This document shows positions 11,004 through 23,731 of a stretch of DNA of 64,000 nt, piece by piece; position 1 is the stretch's first letter, and each line of letters opens with the position of its first letter. This stretch comes from Hyaloperonospora brassicae (Eukaryota; Oomycota; Peronosporomycetes; Peronosporales; Peronosporaceae), in NCBI GenBank assembly GCA_947650285.1, contig CANTFL010000865.1, positions 1 through 64,000 on the forward strand, in the 5' to 3' direction. A program made the position numbers and the translations under genes. The notes beneath the pieces are model-generated. The model was not told the origin of the DNA. It saw nothing but the letters and a program-made list of their open reading frames with translations, and ran no database searches.

Positions 11004-11205
11004 TGATGTGTGTGGACACAGAAGGAAATTTATGAAGTGTGATGTGCGCCGTGTTTCCGACCTATCGAGGAGCTTGATTATGCAAGTGTTTAGGCTAAAT
11101 GATTGGTAAACTGGTAAACCTTTTCGTTAATACTCTCCCAATTATAAATTGCATAGATGTTGGCGGTCCAAGGGCCATCGCTGCGTCACGTTTGTCTGTT
11201 TAACA
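11004..11205 (+). mobile_element. 3' LTR of copia relic
   Basis: About 202 bp beginning TGATGTGTGTGGACAC and ending near TTTAACA, alignable along its whole length with the split 5' LTR. It closes the element that starts at 5100. The five bases outside each end do not match, so the original target duplication is lost or the ends are off by a few bases. Confidence 0.75.
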
Positions 11206-11498
11206 GTGACCCTTTTGATGTATGTGCGAGATAACGCTCAAGCAATCCCGGATCCCGTAGGTGAAACGGAAACGTACATGGAGGCTTTCATTCCTATATA
11301 CAAATAACCGGGGCACAGGTATCAAAGTTTAAAAATAGTTTTCATTAAGACTCGTTGTGTATCACTCATGTTTCTTGTTTTACGCTTGGTCTGAGTACTT
11401 AAAAAAAAGAAAAAAGTTCGGATCAAGCGCCGTCCAGTTTGCAAAAGCTATCTTGTTGTCTGGTAAACCTGCAATGTACGTGTACGAGAACAACAGTT
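11206..11498. other. Intergenic, nothing recognised
   Basis: AT-rich sequence between the copia 3' LTR and the next LTR; no open frame or repeat that I can support. Confidence 0.5.
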
Positions 11499-11900
11499 CT
11501 GTAACGGGGTGAGCTTGTTGTATAGAATTAAAAAGGAATGTATCATTTTTTGGATATTATCTTTATAGATAATATGCAATCAACATTACTCGAGAAGAGG
11601 TAATGTTGATGGAACATTTACAGCCGAGGGTATTATTCTTGGGTGCTTCACTTATCGGTTGATGTAGACGCTACATCAACCAAACAACCATCAATAGCTG
11701 CTAGAAACGCGCAATGGGTGGTGATTAAAACTCGGCATTGGAGATTGTAGAATAATAGATTAAGACAACCATTGTGTATTGGAAAAACTTAAATATATAA
11801 TATCCAGTTATACATTTCTCTTCGACAAAACTTTCGGGTTTTGTCTGATTACTCGCGCTTCCTCACGCCACGTGTTCGTGACGTCGGTAGTTGCAGCAAT
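11499..11900 (+). mobile_element. Gypsy-type LTR, family 2
   Basis: Begins TGTAACGGGGTGAGC and matches the reverse complement of 25985-26374 in order: AATATGCAATCAACATTACT, GAGGGTATTATTCTT, GGTTGATGTAGACGCTA, GTAGAATAATAGAT. It carries the recurrent motif GCTAGAAACGCGCAATGGGT (about 11699-11718). The 3' limit is uncertain. Bases 11900-12480 hold small open frames without recognised content. Confidence 0.65.
11657..11681. repeat. Perfect 11-bp inverted repeat with 3-bp spacer
   Basis: GGTTGATGTAG, ACG, CTACATCAACC forms a perfect dyad inside the family 2 LTR. The copy near 26200 keeps the left arm but has two substitutions in the other. Confidence 0.7.
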
Positions 11901-12479
11901 GTATTCTATAATTAAAAGTCTGATCAGTCATCCGGCAAAGCGCGATCCGTTACAAGTGTGGATTACCAACTAGAGGATAGTAGAGAAAGCGAAAAGTGCC
12001 TTTATAATGTAATGATATTTCGTTTAAAGGTTTACCTCCCACTCACAGTACCGACCTTCCATTATAGTGATCGTAATGCCCAACAGCAGCACATTTTAGC
12101 AGTACAAATTCATGGCACCCAGACTCCATACATAGGCCGTCACCTGTTCATCAATGTACGTCTGCATAGATTCTGGTCAGTTGTTTTGCGCGCGTATTTA
12201 CTCTCGGTCATGTCATACATCTGCTGCCGTCACAGGGAAATCACCGCGTCAGCATCTTTTTCTTCTTTTATCGTATGCGAGAAATGTTAAAAATTACCCA
12301 GAAACACAAACGACCTACTAAATTCGGAACTATCTATTGCATATGAGACTACCGCATCAATCTGACGACTTGCTTCTGGGGTCACTCCTCATATCGACTG
12401 CCATTTCTCGACGGGTACATAATTAGGAAAGTGCCGTTATTGTTGGAAAGTAACTACAGTAAAGGGTCTAGTGTAAAAT

Positions 12480-13199
12480 AGCGCCTTTCAATGTTCAAGA
12501 AGAGATAATTTATGCCTTCGCCGTCTTCTTCATCGTCTTGTATGACACAATATTGGCCAGCAGCGATATGCTTTCATTTGCTACAAACTATTATCACATC
12601 TAGTGATCATCTTTATTTGTTCAGTTTTCGTGCAAGCAAAATATCCAGTCATCGACGAGTATGCTGGTAAAGCTCGCGCTCTCGTATTCAACTTACAATG
12701 ACAATTTCCATGACTTATTTATTTGGGTTTTGAGATGAAGCACACTTGTTACCAAATAATGGGTAAGCCTTTGCGTCGATACTGCACAAGATTGTGTGCT
12801 CCTAAAAATCACGGCAACCATACGTACAGAAAAAGAGAATTATCTGAGCGAGTAAGTGCTTAAAAATGAGGGAAACGTAGAAGTTTTTTTTGACCGGAGT
12901 TAAGTCTCAGTGTATAATCTCTAGGGCCTAACTTAACTATGTTATGCTACAAACGGCAAATGCAGATTCTTACTCACAACCCATTGAACACGTCCAGCAG
13001 CGATTGGTGGTTTATTTTGTCGACACAACGGTCTGAATCAACCAATAGTAGAGCAGCTACAGTATCACCATTGATGGTGATATTCCTTCCATATTTTCTT
13101 TGGCAAGTAAATGTTGGTCAATATTATCACATGAGATCGCATTGTTTCGACACAATTCGAGCCAATGACACGTGAAGAACTCATTCCGTCACGTCACAC
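12480..13199 (-). mobile_element. 3' LTR-like block of gypsy relic A (family 1)
   Basis: On the minus strand it begins TGTGACGTGACGGAATG at 13199 and aligns with the window-start LTR and, more loosely, with 20000-20629. Shared landmarks are the recurrent motif reading CTGGACGTGTTCAATGGGTT (minus), TTTCCCTCATT and the TGTACAGTATC-like word. A perfect 8-bp dyad with a 4-bp loop sits at 13063-13082. The inner boundary near 12480 is a guess. Confidence 0.6.
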
Positions 13200-13639
13200 T
13201 CCTTGGAAATCAGTCTTGGTAGTGATATATTGACGGCTGATTGGTGAAAGATAGACCTCTCAAAATTACGCTGGAATTAAAACACTTGTTGTATGGTGTA
13301 TATGGGTGTGTATGGTGTATAAGCCAACTCTATGTAACCTTTTACTGCGTGGTTACTCAATGCGGTTGCAGCCAAGGCAGATTCCAATGCGGCTACGCGA
13401 ATGCGTGTAGCTACACAGAAAACAATAAAAGGCCCAGCTGCAGGTATTCGCTCGCCTAGTGCTACATTAAAGCCTGCAACTTCAATCGTTTCAGGGGTAA
13501 GTCCTACTGAACAACGTGCAGCTATTAAACCCGAGAGTCTGTTGAAAGTGGGTGTCCCATGTCGCAAGACGATCCCTAGTTTGAGCTTGTCTGCCCGGAC
13601 TATTTGGGTACTTTAACCGCCTAGAAACCACCTGCGCCG

Positions 13640-14120
13640 CCCGATAGTGGATCAATGGATGTGGAGACGACGTCAACGTCGGGTCATTATCGCCGACTCG
13701 TAAAATATTGGCGTCGCAAAGTGTTTAAGTTGTCTGTTACACTAGACGATTTTTTAGGGGATCGATCTGATCCCTCTCGCGAGAGTGCGACTCGTATTCC
13801 TTAGACGTTGGCGATGGCCATTGTTGTATATCCTGTGAGTTGACGAAGAGTCACCGGAGGCAAGCTAATCAAGGTAGCCATGGCTTCCGTGGCGTCAGTA
13901 CGTCTGTTTAGACCGCGCAGGAGGAGCGAGACCACCACATGCTGCGACTTGCACCTGAAAAAAGGCTATGGATGTCTCCACATCGTTTTTTTTAAAAAAT
14001 TGTTTGTCATGACAAATGAGAGGATATAGTGCCTCTTATGAAGTCATCAGGACTTCATGTCCTTTCAGTCAGTGTGAAAGCCTTTAAAACTGACCATGGA
14101 TTATACATTACTATCCTCTT
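13640..14120 (-). pseudogene. Second gypsy integrase-core relic in A
   Basis: The minus strand aligns with 43290-43850 of relic B: the words GGCTTGCACCAACGATA, TCCTCCTGCG and CCGGTGACTCT/TCGGTGACTCT are shared. B still shows SDRDPRF, the integrase context of the second catalytic Asp; A has lost it. Because another integrase core lies at 15880-16110 in the same orientation, this region probably belongs to a second gypsy copy fused to the first. Neighbouring 14120-15880 is repeat-derived, with no motif I can read except alignment to B. Confidence 0.5.
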
Positions 14121-15879
14121 CATGTGGTGATAGTGCGACGGTCATTATTACCGATACGGTTTATCGTTGGTGCAAGCCGGGAAAGGATCCACTCGCATGC
14201 TGTCAGTCGTGTAGCCTGGCTTGCAAACCGCATAGCTGCTTCCAATACGTTTGAGAAAGAAATCATCAATGGTGCACAAGAAGATCCGAATTGAGTGTCA
14301 AGACATGTAAAATCACTCAATCTTTGGTGGAAAAAGGCTTGTCAGCGTTACTAAACAACTTTGTCCGCACCCTTGGGGAGATCTATTTACCTAATCATCA
14401 CTTTTAGAGGAACCGCATCTCCTCTGAGATATACGAAGAAATTGAGGCCTGCAATAACTTTACAAATACCCAGGGCATAAAATCTCGATTCTGTATTCCC
14501 AGTCCAATCGGAGCATCGCGTCGCGTGTTGGAAAAGACTGAGATTTATGTCATCACTCGGGAGCGAGGCTATCAGCTGTCCTAAGACGCCAAATTTTTAG
14601 CCATTGGACGAGATATCTCGTCCTTGGCTTTTTAAAGCCGCGGTGGCTCAAATATACGCTCTACTAAACAGCAATAATTACTGCACGCGTCTGTCATAAA
14701 ACGTGTGGTGGAGTCGATAAAAGTGTATAAGGTGATTCGCTGGACAAGTTCGACGTCCACGAGATAGTTCGTCCAATCCTAAATTAGAACGAGGATGCGG
14801 AGAATAAGCGAGAAAGACGTCTCTGTGTGACTGTATCTTTCGTAAAAAATGCTACGAACAAGCATTAAATCGTGTGACAGTACGTGCTGGTTTATCTTTC
14901 GCACCTTTGCATAACAACGAGACCTATACTATGTTCTTGACGATATGGCAGTAGCTCGAACCGATAATTTTTACCTGGGTCTTGGGGCGTCATGCTGCTT
15001 GACCGGCTTAACATCTGGAGCGAATAAGCAAGTATCGGATGGATATGAATAGCTTGAAATTCGAGTAAATCGTCTTCGTCGAAAAAGGTACCTTTTGGAC
15101 ATTACGAGAGGAGATTTCCAACGAAAACGTAGGATGCATGCGCTTTCTATATGGCACAATTCTTCTTAAAAGCTACATTTGCTTCTACTGACATAATTTC
15201 GCCTAGTTTAGTACGACTTAAGCGTAATACAGAAATAGATCTACCTTCGTATTGCGCGATGTCATCATAGTCCTCGCTAACAAATGCATTGGAGATGCCA
15301 AGTATATCATCGTTGGTATCATAATCTGTGTTAAAGTAAAATCATCTCTATTGATGAACCTGATTTTTTCATCGACATCGATCACGTCGACCTCGGCGTT
15401 TAGCACCGTGAACTACCTAGATGCGCGATTAGCATCAGAAAAAACCGTTTCTCAATCGAGTCCCTTCTCCATTAGCCAATAGTCACACTCTAGTAGGGTG
15501 ATAACGCGTGGATGTTGATAGTCATTTAAAAAGTATGGTATATGCTTATTTGAGGCAACGACCGAGGTATAGATGGAGAAATGGATTATCTACAAATAAT
15601 TAATTCAACTCGAAAATTAGTGGACGTATTTTTCAAGTCTTCTTCAAAGACACGCTTCGCACGTTCTGTACAGACATACGTGACAGGTAAATTAGATGTA
15701 GACATCTATGACCATGTTTTACAAGCACAATAAACAGATTTCCAGATTTTGCTGTTAATTAAGGATATCTGCTTATTACTAGCTCACGGAAAAGCTATGG
15801 TGTTTTTTCAGATCGTGTCTATGAAATCAAGATCGCAGCCGTCGGCTGTGTAATTAACATGAGTGCAGCAAAAAGATAC

Positions 15880-16330
15880 ACGAATGTGCTGAATTTACCA
15901 AACCAACGTCACGTGTATTATTTTTGTTTCGGGATCAACTTGGGTTTCGCAATAAAATGAACCATCTTGCTGAGTTGATTAAAAAAACAAGAATATACGT
16001 ACCTTTGCTCTCGACAGTGAATAATAAAAAAGCCGAAGCCTTTTCGAATGGATCTCACCACTCTGCTAGACCCGGTTTAGGCCTTAATAAAAGTCGGTGT
16101 GAAGGACTAGCCTCTACCCGTTGACGAAACGCACCAGAAATAATGCACTTGCGGACTGGCCGTACCAATTAAGGTCTTGACTGGCCGTGAGGTAAGTCTC
16201 GCGACCACGATGCTCACTTAATAGTATATTGTGAAACTCATACATGATCTGGAGACGTATATCATTTTGAGTGGGTACGACGACGCGTGGATTGTCGTCG
16301 TAATTATCTTTATGACACAACAATGCATCG
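15880..16330 (-). pseudogene. Gypsy integrase relic A (zinc-binding domain and start of core)
   Basis: The minus frame 16323-16114 reads LQIMYEFHNILLSEHRGRET, the H-x6-H half of an integrase HHCC domain; the Cys pair is lost. The core begins around 16060 on the minus strand, with a decayed LSKMVHFIAKP stretch. Frameshifts are frequent. The order after RNaseH fits Ty3/gypsy. No complete DDE set can be read. Confidence 0.7.
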
Positions 16331-16334
16331 CGAG

Positions 16335-17166
16335 TTATCCATCGTGTCTCTGACGTAACGAAACGCCACCGGGAAAGGTAATCAAAACTTAGCGGGAGAA
16401 ATTGGAAATCTAATCCATCAGACGCGTAGTCTCTTATCTTGTGCGTATGCTTTTCTCACCTCGCCGAGTAATTGGATGACGGAAAGCTGCTCATCAGCAT
16501 GTCAACTGTAAGTTTATTCTCAGTGTAGGATGACACACCCAGATCCTAATTCGGTCGGCGCGACGGCGGATAAGCGACTTCATTGAGGCGTTCTGGATTA
16601 TATTCGACGGATAAATTAACTCCGCCAAAAAGGCAACACACTCGCTCTCTTTTGCAAGAGGTGGAAACGATTCTGCCGTGCGCCATGCCGCATGTGTCGT
16701 CAATCGATTAACGGCCTATTTTCAGTAAGAGAGACGCGAATCGTAGCCACGAAGTGCATACATTATGGCAAGGACTACCTATTGATGCAATAGATAATCG
16801 CGCTTAGCTGGTTGCATCTGACGCGACTAATTACAGACGATGCGCTCCACGTCGTCTGTATTATCTCGTATCAACGAATGGCCGAATGCAAAATTGCTGG
16901 CGTCACAGACCTCATAGAAAGGACTGTCAAGATCTGCGATCACCGACAGAGGTAATTTTGACAACCTCGTCTTGGTACATTCAACGAAGTACCCATACTC
17001 AGCACGTCGCGACCAGTTTTATTTTTTTACGAACGAGAGAGATGAAGGGTCATTTCGGCGTAGTCGCGTGAGTACTTGTGCAGTACGCCGCCAAGCCAAG
17101 GTGATTTACGAGTACGTCGATATAGAATGGTATGTTTCAGTCGATGAACGCCTCAAAATATTATGA
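16335..17166 (-). pseudogene. Gypsy RT C-terminus and RNaseH relic A (high-identity tract)
   Basis: The minus strand reads KLPLLVIADLDSPFYVVCDA, with the RNaseH Asp codon at 16902-16904, followed by SNFAFGYSL and a region ending in a decayed SRRPN. Upstream, LGLAAY and a frameshifted HKYSRDFAEM are visible. These are Ty3/gypsy connection and RNaseH landmarks. The tract is more than 90% identical by eye to 38950-39785, whereas sequence on both sides is only about 60% similar between A and B. Confidence 0.8.
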
Positions 17167-17169
17167 TCA

Positions 17170-17730
17170 AGGCGTGCGCCTTGTTTACCACCATTGCACT
17201 CAGTAATTGGTAAACATTGGTTTCGAATTTACCGTTATAGAGTGAATGTACAAATTATGTTCACGCATAAGTGTAGGAGCCTTTCAGGCGCGAAATCATT
17301 GACGTTTTAAGTTTGACTTTCATTCGTGTCCTTGTTACGGTCAACACATCGTCGAGTTAAATTTGTTACCAAATCTCGCACTGATCTCAATATACTTGTT
17401 ACACACCTGTTGAACGTGGCAGGGGCATTCCTTAGCATCTGTGGCACAGCAGGCCACTTTTATGGCACACCACTAAGAGTGCTCACTGATAGAAATAGGA
17501 TAACCAATTTACTCATGGAATATAATACAATTTATTCATGAGATCCATCTATAAAAGTGCGATACCACCAGACATACCATCATTGATAACGTCCTTCGTA
17601 GGTGTTGGCATCCGGGGGCCGGTGAAATTTCAGCATCTAAATTTCCGAATGTATGTACAATGCTCCATTCCTTAATGGATTTCACAGCCAGAAAATTGGA
17701 TAGCTTGTATAAAAAGTTTGATTTCCTCAC
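17170..17730 (-). pseudogene. Gypsy reverse transcriptase relic A
   Basis: The minus strand around 17640-17530 reads a decayed KDVI.DGMSGGIA..MDLMN, the family's fingers/palm wording. Bases 17500-17400 mirror the PWEWL..PATFNR region of relic B in broken form. Stops and shifts are dense, and no YxDD box can be read. Confidence 0.6.
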
Positions 17731-18699
17731 ATCGATCTTTGTCAGACTATCGGCAAATATGCCATCGAAAGCATTTGCATATTTGAAAAGCCACAGAGAT
17801 TTAAAATATTACCTTAGACCCGTTTTAAGCTCCATTTAGTTTATAATGCATAAAGTCAGGCAGCATACCAGTCACTGATCCAGCGAACAGATATCTGAAC
17901 TGGATCTAAGCCTTGGATGAAGCAATTGCACTGACTGACTCCCAAGATTGAGACGTGTAACAATTAATCCGAGACTTGTAATCGAGGCCACTTTATTCCA
18001 TCAATGATTCGTTGAGACTTTTTCTATATCAGCCAAAATCAATGCCGATCTTATTGGTGGTTTTCTAATGCTTTGCGACGAGTAATTAGACGTCCTTGAC
18101 CTTATCACTACGCATATCTTGTAACATCTGTTGATATCCAAGCATCGGCAATCGAGATATCTCCAAATTTTACTTTAGAGGTGCTAATTATTCATTTTTA
18201 CCAGCATCTACACTTGTTTCATCATTATCAAAGGCATTCAGTGTCGTGATAATTTCCTGGGAACATAATTCATTAGGCCGCTGGAGACTTAGCTTCTCAG
18301 GATGCCGGTACATGTACTTCTCAGCAACTATACATCTCAGGATCACCTACTCACACGACCTAGTTTCAATATCTTGCCGAATATGGGCAACATGTATCGT
18401 CCTTTCTGGGTTAAGTCCGCTAGACGTGTATCTTATTTTCTGTCCACTCGGCTATTTTACCTGGTTAAACTTCGGCGCTTCCTTTATTTTAACACAGTTT
18501 CCATTAGCTTGCTTTACAATGGAGTGGTCTAGGACACTGATGTTTTGTGGAATTGAACTAACAACCAAACCACACATGAGCAATCGAACTAACGCGTAGT
18601 TCGCCGAAAAAATTGTTCATGATCTAAGACTTGCACCAGATGGCCAACTGATGAACGAGCGGCAGGAATCTTCACGATTCGAAGATGCCATCTGATCTA

Positions 18700-19700
18700 T
18701 GGCTCGTATTACCTGAGCCAAGTTAGACCAAGAAGAGCATCATAATATTGAATCAGGTCCAAACCGACGGTATAATCATCTTACTGTTCTTTTTCAAACG
18801 TGTGATTGATTCCTACTACACGTTTTGTCACGATTACGAATGCATCAATGTCAAGGAGCATCTTAATGTTTACAGAGAGATTTGGCGCTCAACGTATTTG
18901 AGCGTACGAATCTCTTTATTGCCTAGCATCATTTGAAATTTTACGATACCCCAAGTTTGTCTGGGGACAAAAGTGACATATCTCTAGTCTTTTTGATCTT
19001 ATGGTGACAAGGGATACTTCATCACCAGGGGATGTAACACACAGTGAATGTGTGTTATAAGAAACTTTATCAAGATTAGTGAAAATTATTTTGACGATGC
19101 TGAATCAGGAGCGAGCTCCACCTTCCTTCTGAGCCGACAGACGGACGTTACTTACTAGTGCACCTAGCTCTGTGTTTGGGCAATATGTCAACCATGCATT
19201 GACATGTATTCTGACATTATTTCAATTCTTAATCGTTTGTGTCCTGAAGTGCAAGTACGCCCGCAGCCCACGTAACATATACATATCGGTTATAAATCTC
19301 TTGTTTTCAGTATTATCGATGGATAACACGTAAACAAATTAGTTCGAGTCTGCCTAAAGCTTAATGATTCCTGTTCGCTGCAGCAAAATTGTTAAATTTA
19401 GCTACTTTAATTTTAGTTGGAACAGGTGACTTTTGACGCAGTCCCTTGCAAGGTCCCGGATGCAAACAGTAAATCTAGTGTTTTATATTAATCGGCTTGG
19501 CAGTTATGCAACTTTAGAGACATAAATGTTTTGCGCGTATGCACGCACGTCTAATTTATCCTGTATGAGTTTGAGAAACTCAGTATGAGTCCTAAGATCG
19601 GCTCGTGGCTGATAATACGTCTGACTGAGTCGGTTTGACGATAAGTTCTAGTATCCCATACAAGTATGAGTCATCAAGCGTGAGTATTTAATGCCCATTT
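18700..19700 (-). pseudogene. Gypsy gag relic A
   Basis: Bases 19535-19680 are the inverse of 36370-36500 in relic B (for example CGCGTATGCACGCACGTCTA and CCTAAGATCGGCT), where gag-like coding is visible. The rest is inferred from position between the outer LTR and RT. Bases 17730-18700 also pair with 37450-38500 of B, for example 18350-18560, but carry no readable domain. Confidence 0.45.
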
Positions 19701-19999
19701 CCTGGATCACCCAGGCAATTTAAATTGGGCGAATGCATATCGCATTTCTTGGCAACGAGACGACTAGGCTGAATGGCGTCCCCTTGCACGACAAATTACT
19801 TTTACAGGGATTCTTTTTCTGCTCCTCAGTACTTAAAGATGTGTATATTTAATTTCCTGGTGATGAGTGTGCGTCGACCCGCCCACGGAATTATTAGATA
19901 AATAATGTATCAACAGAGTTTTTGTTATAATACAAAAATCCCTTAACTACTCTTCTTGCTGAGGTCGTTGCTAGTGAAGCAAGTCTAGATTATTCCTTT

Positions 20000-20629
20000 T
20001 TTCGTCAAGCCCAATCTGAATGGAAGGAGCGGTAATGGTATGTTGGGTCAGGTCTTTGTCGAGAGCTTTCGCAAGAAAGTCAAGAGAATGTCACCAAAGT
20101 AAGATATAACTCTATAACCGATTTAAATAAAAAATTATATAACGGAAGCAAATATTTGCCTGACGCAAAATATGTTTATTCAATTGTTTAGGTGGTCGCT
20201 AAACGAGCCAACAAGTGCAATTATACAAATCGTGCAGTTATTTACGGTAAAAATGGTACGCCTTTGTTCTGATACTGTACAAGGATGTTTGCTGACATTA
20301 TGCACGTCAAGTATACGTGGAACGAAAGACTATTATAGCAAGTAACTACCCCTAATGAGGGAAACGCAAAATTTGATGGCCAGTTATTTGTCCAAAGTAA
20401 ATCTCTAAGGCCAAAATGTTCTATGTGAAACTACAATAGCCAAATTTATAAATCCGCTTAACACCTATTAAACGTGTCCTGTAGCGATTGGTGATTTTTT
20501 CGACATCATCATGTCCTGGAACAATAAAAACGTTTGATTTGCTATGTAAGTTACCCTAAAAACTGATAAATTTTTCAATTAGTCGCAATGGTTATTTAGG
20601 AAATGCTATCATTAAGGATCATGTTAACA
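20000..20629 (-). mobile_element. 5' LTR-like block of gypsy relic A (family 1)
   Basis: On the minus strand it begins near TGTTAACATGATCC and aligns with 35367-35960 and with 12480-13199. Shared words include TTTCCCTCATTA, GTACAGTATC, AGGCGTACC and ACCAATCGCTACAGGACACG. Both arms of element A therefore carry the same LTR in the same orientation. Confidence 0.6.
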
Positions 20630-20830
20630 CTTTTAGAAATTTTGCGAACGACATTTGTTTGGGCAGATAAAGTATTGAGTTAAATTCGGACTTGCATATA
20701 ACCCTCGGAAAGTGTCTAAATGTTTAAGCTGTAAACTACCACTTGGCTAAGAAGCCCGACCACCACAATCGTCATACAAATACACGTGGTAGAAATGGTT
20801 TCCCTAATTTGTAAAACATTGTACCTTAAA

Positions 20831-21640
20831 CTTATCAGTCTGCGAACGCCTTCTGATAATTTCATACCTTGGCCGTAGCGTCGCTATGATAATATACAGC
20901 CGATCACAACTGCATGATCATAAAATATTTTTATTCAAGAACGAACTTTGACGCATTCTAATAAGCTAACATGTAATACAATGAGTTGTATTGTGTTTCT
21001 GACATGAAACCTGTCAATGCGATCATTTTATATATCGGTAATACTATTAAATTATCACCCGTTTAAGTAAAGAGACAAAAAATTACCATCTACGGGTATA
21101 AACATACCTGTATTACTGATCGTTCTGAATAAATATAGTAAATACCACGTAAATTACCGATCTCTGCTGATTTTGCGCAATGCGTTGTGAGCGAGTTTTA
21201 ACATTAGGCAAATGTAGTTTTCTAAACTTAATATTAGCAACGATCCTTTTTTCAAAACAATAATTGTGTTTAATGTAGTTTTACTTAACCTTTACTTGAA
21301 GCGACTACTTGGTCATATAATTCTCTTCGTATGCACGTATGGTTGAGCTTATTTTTAAAGCAAAAAACCTTGTATAGTATAAATAGTTGCCTAAAAAGTT
21401 TTGAATGAAGTGTGCCGCACTACTCATGTTAGCACTTTTTATATCATTTAACATCTACTCTCATTTCGTACAGCATAATTATGAAACGGGTAAAATGAGA
21501 TAGTACTTGATCAGACCACTTGTGAAAAAAGATAAAAAAATTATTTGATTCTATCCGAATTCGTGTTAACGCATTAGATCAACAAATTGCCAAGCTCACC
21601 TTGGATAAAAGACCTTCATATTGATATTTTGATATCTCTT
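20831..21640. other. AT-rich interval, nothing recognised
   Basis: No open frame above background and no repeat I can match within the window. Confidence 0.5.
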
Positions 21641-21649
21641 TTTATTTTA

Positions 21650-22480
21650 TCTTCGAAGCAGCTGTGGCTCTCGCCTTACCGAAACCCCGCAAATTTTTAT
21701 CGAGGCGTATCTGGTCTCAGAGGTTTATGAGCCTCTCGTTTTCCGTGACTTCAAACCAAAGGGTGAAATTCAACGCTCGACGCAATTTCTAAGTCATTAA
21801 GCGCAGTATACTATTGACTAATGGAATCGTAGTGCCATCAAGCTGTGGTTCACCGGCTTGCCGCTGGAAAAGAGTTAAAATTGCCTCACATTGTATCACC
21901 GGCTTGCCACTCGACAAGTCTTTGCTAGTAAATATTGCTCTCTTCGATCCTACTTACTCTCCTATTATTATGTTGTGAAATTCCTACATGAATTTGTCTC
22001 GATAGTTCGACGGCAGGAATCACCGATCCCACACAGGGACTTATTGTAACTGGGTACGCGTGTCTTGGATCTTAAAATTTCTATTCTGTATGTATTATAG
22101 CTTACTTTCGTTTAATAGGAACTGAGGCGTCTCCTATTGTATCTTTCTCTACTCATTATAATAATCAACTGCAATGAAAAATAATTATACACACTTGTTG
22201 AGATCGATTCGTTATGTTTGATTTATGTCGTCAATTTTGACTCGTGGTGTTACCTGTCTAATATAGTATTGACGATCGACTGCAGTTCTCACGTGTCAAG
22301 TATATTTCGTATTGTCGTTATTAGGTTTATAATTTCAAGTATATGTGCAAGTGATCGAATTCAGTTTCGACCCGTTGGATTAGGTTGATATCCGAATTAG
22401 AATTGTCGAGGTTAAGCTTTTTTCGTCAATTTATGTTAAGATTGTCTGGTGTTAAGTTTGACTCATTTATTCTGTTTCGT
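21650..22480 (+). repeat. Diverged direct copy of 41200-42040, including a decayed minisatellite
   Basis: Shared blocks run in the same order and orientation: AGCGCAGTATAC, the CACCGGCTTGCC/ACTAGCTCGCCC repeat, then GCGTGTCTTGGA followed by a similar (T/A)AAATTTCT tail. Bases 22180-22480 contain scattered TCGTCAA and TCGAG words. They look like a degenerate version of the 15-bp array at 41848-42040. Confidence 0.5.
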
Positions 22481-23109
22481 CGAGCTTATTTATTCACCTT
22501 TTGAATAATACATTTGCTTTTAAAAACGTGCCGAGATTAAATACCTGACTGTCGTTGAAGCGAACATAAAGGTCCGGGTAGGCTGATCGATACGTTATTT
22601 CATTCAAATTTTTTTCTCAGTCGAACTGAGAACCTAATAACTGAGATTTTGACAAATCATGTCCATTGTGTCGTTAAGTCTCGTTGTGTCGCGAGTCTCT
22701 TTTGTGGCGATATGGTAGTGTTTAGATGGAGCCGCCATGACATATCTTGATGTCTACATTTGTATCACACACGTGGTCTTTTAAGGGATAATAATACTTA
22801 CTCTTATAATTGACACATCAATGTGAGTCCGCTATTCCTGTTTGCTCTAATTAGCCATTGTCCATCTCTCCTATCGTACAAGTTCCAACGACGATTGGGA
22901 CGGCCCTCACGGCATCAAGCCCTTGATACTTAAATTTTACATCAGCGCCAAGGTCTTTTTAGTCTCTATCGTTGTAGCGGTTTTCTCCGAAAGTGTACAC
23001 ATTTTTAAATAAGATAGAACACCTATGATAGCTTTATGGTCTGATGTTTCGCTCAAACCTGGAGAATGAGATAAGTAGCATCGGCATGGTTAAATTAAGC
23101 TCTTAATTA
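22481..23109. other. Intergenic, nothing recognised
   Basis: No supported feature; moderate AT content and only short random frames. Confidence 0.45.
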
Positions 23110-23700
23110 GGAATATAAATGCTAAATTTTTGCAACGAGACGAAGCAATTCCAGACAATCACTGCGCCGCTGGTTGAGGCGTTTGTAGCTTGTCGAATAC
23201 GTCGGTACGTCAAGCTATACACAGTATTATGTCTCTCGCAGATTTACGTGATTGTTAAATGGTGGCAACGACCCCGTATTTCTGTAAGAGAACTTTTTGT
23301 CCCAACGCAAGGAGCAAGCTCAAGCCGCAAGAATCAAAATCGAATATTGCCGACAGACCAAATGCCTGTAGCAAAACCCGTTTAATTAATCCACAATTTG
23401 TCAGCGATGGAGAAGGAAGGCGCCGACTATTCTCGGTTCGCACTCAAGTCGACGTTGTGGATTGTATCGCTGCTAAAAATTAGGCTTTAGCCTGGAAATC
23501 GGTTCGGAAGCATATACACCGCGACGACCGCTTAGCTGATTCGGAGACGTTAGTAGTGCGTCTACGAACTGCGATCCTTTATTTCGAGCGATTTCAAGTC
23601 GGCTCACGAAGCTTTTGGGCGAAGAAGATCTAAGTTACACGAGGAAATGGCTACTTGATTTTTCCTGCAGCTTATTAATATTGATTGATCCTTGCACAGG
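23110..23700 (+). pseudogene. Coding-like remnant upstream of an LTR
   Basis: Two overlapping plus frames (23119-23385 and 23259-23483) and continued short open stretches to about 23640 have coding-like, Arg-rich composition. A single shift could join them. I recognise no domain. Lying directly before the LTR at 23732, it is probably the 3' end of a retroelement polyprotein, but that is inference from position only. Confidence 0.35.
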
Positions 23701-23731
23701 TGGAGACTACGCTAGACGGATCGCTCAGTAG

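Larger units (their letters stand above)
12480..20830 (-). mobile_element. Gypsy relic A (minus strand), composite
   Basis: LTR-like blocks at 12480-13199 and about 20000-20629 flank decayed gag (about 18700-19700), RT (17170-17730), RNaseH and integrase on the minus strand. Nearly the whole unit has an inverted counterpart at 35180-44040. Homology between A and B extends about 170 bp beyond the presumed LTR start (20630-20830 vs 35200-35366). The shared unit is therefore larger than one simple element, or the LTR start is further out. Confidence 0.65.
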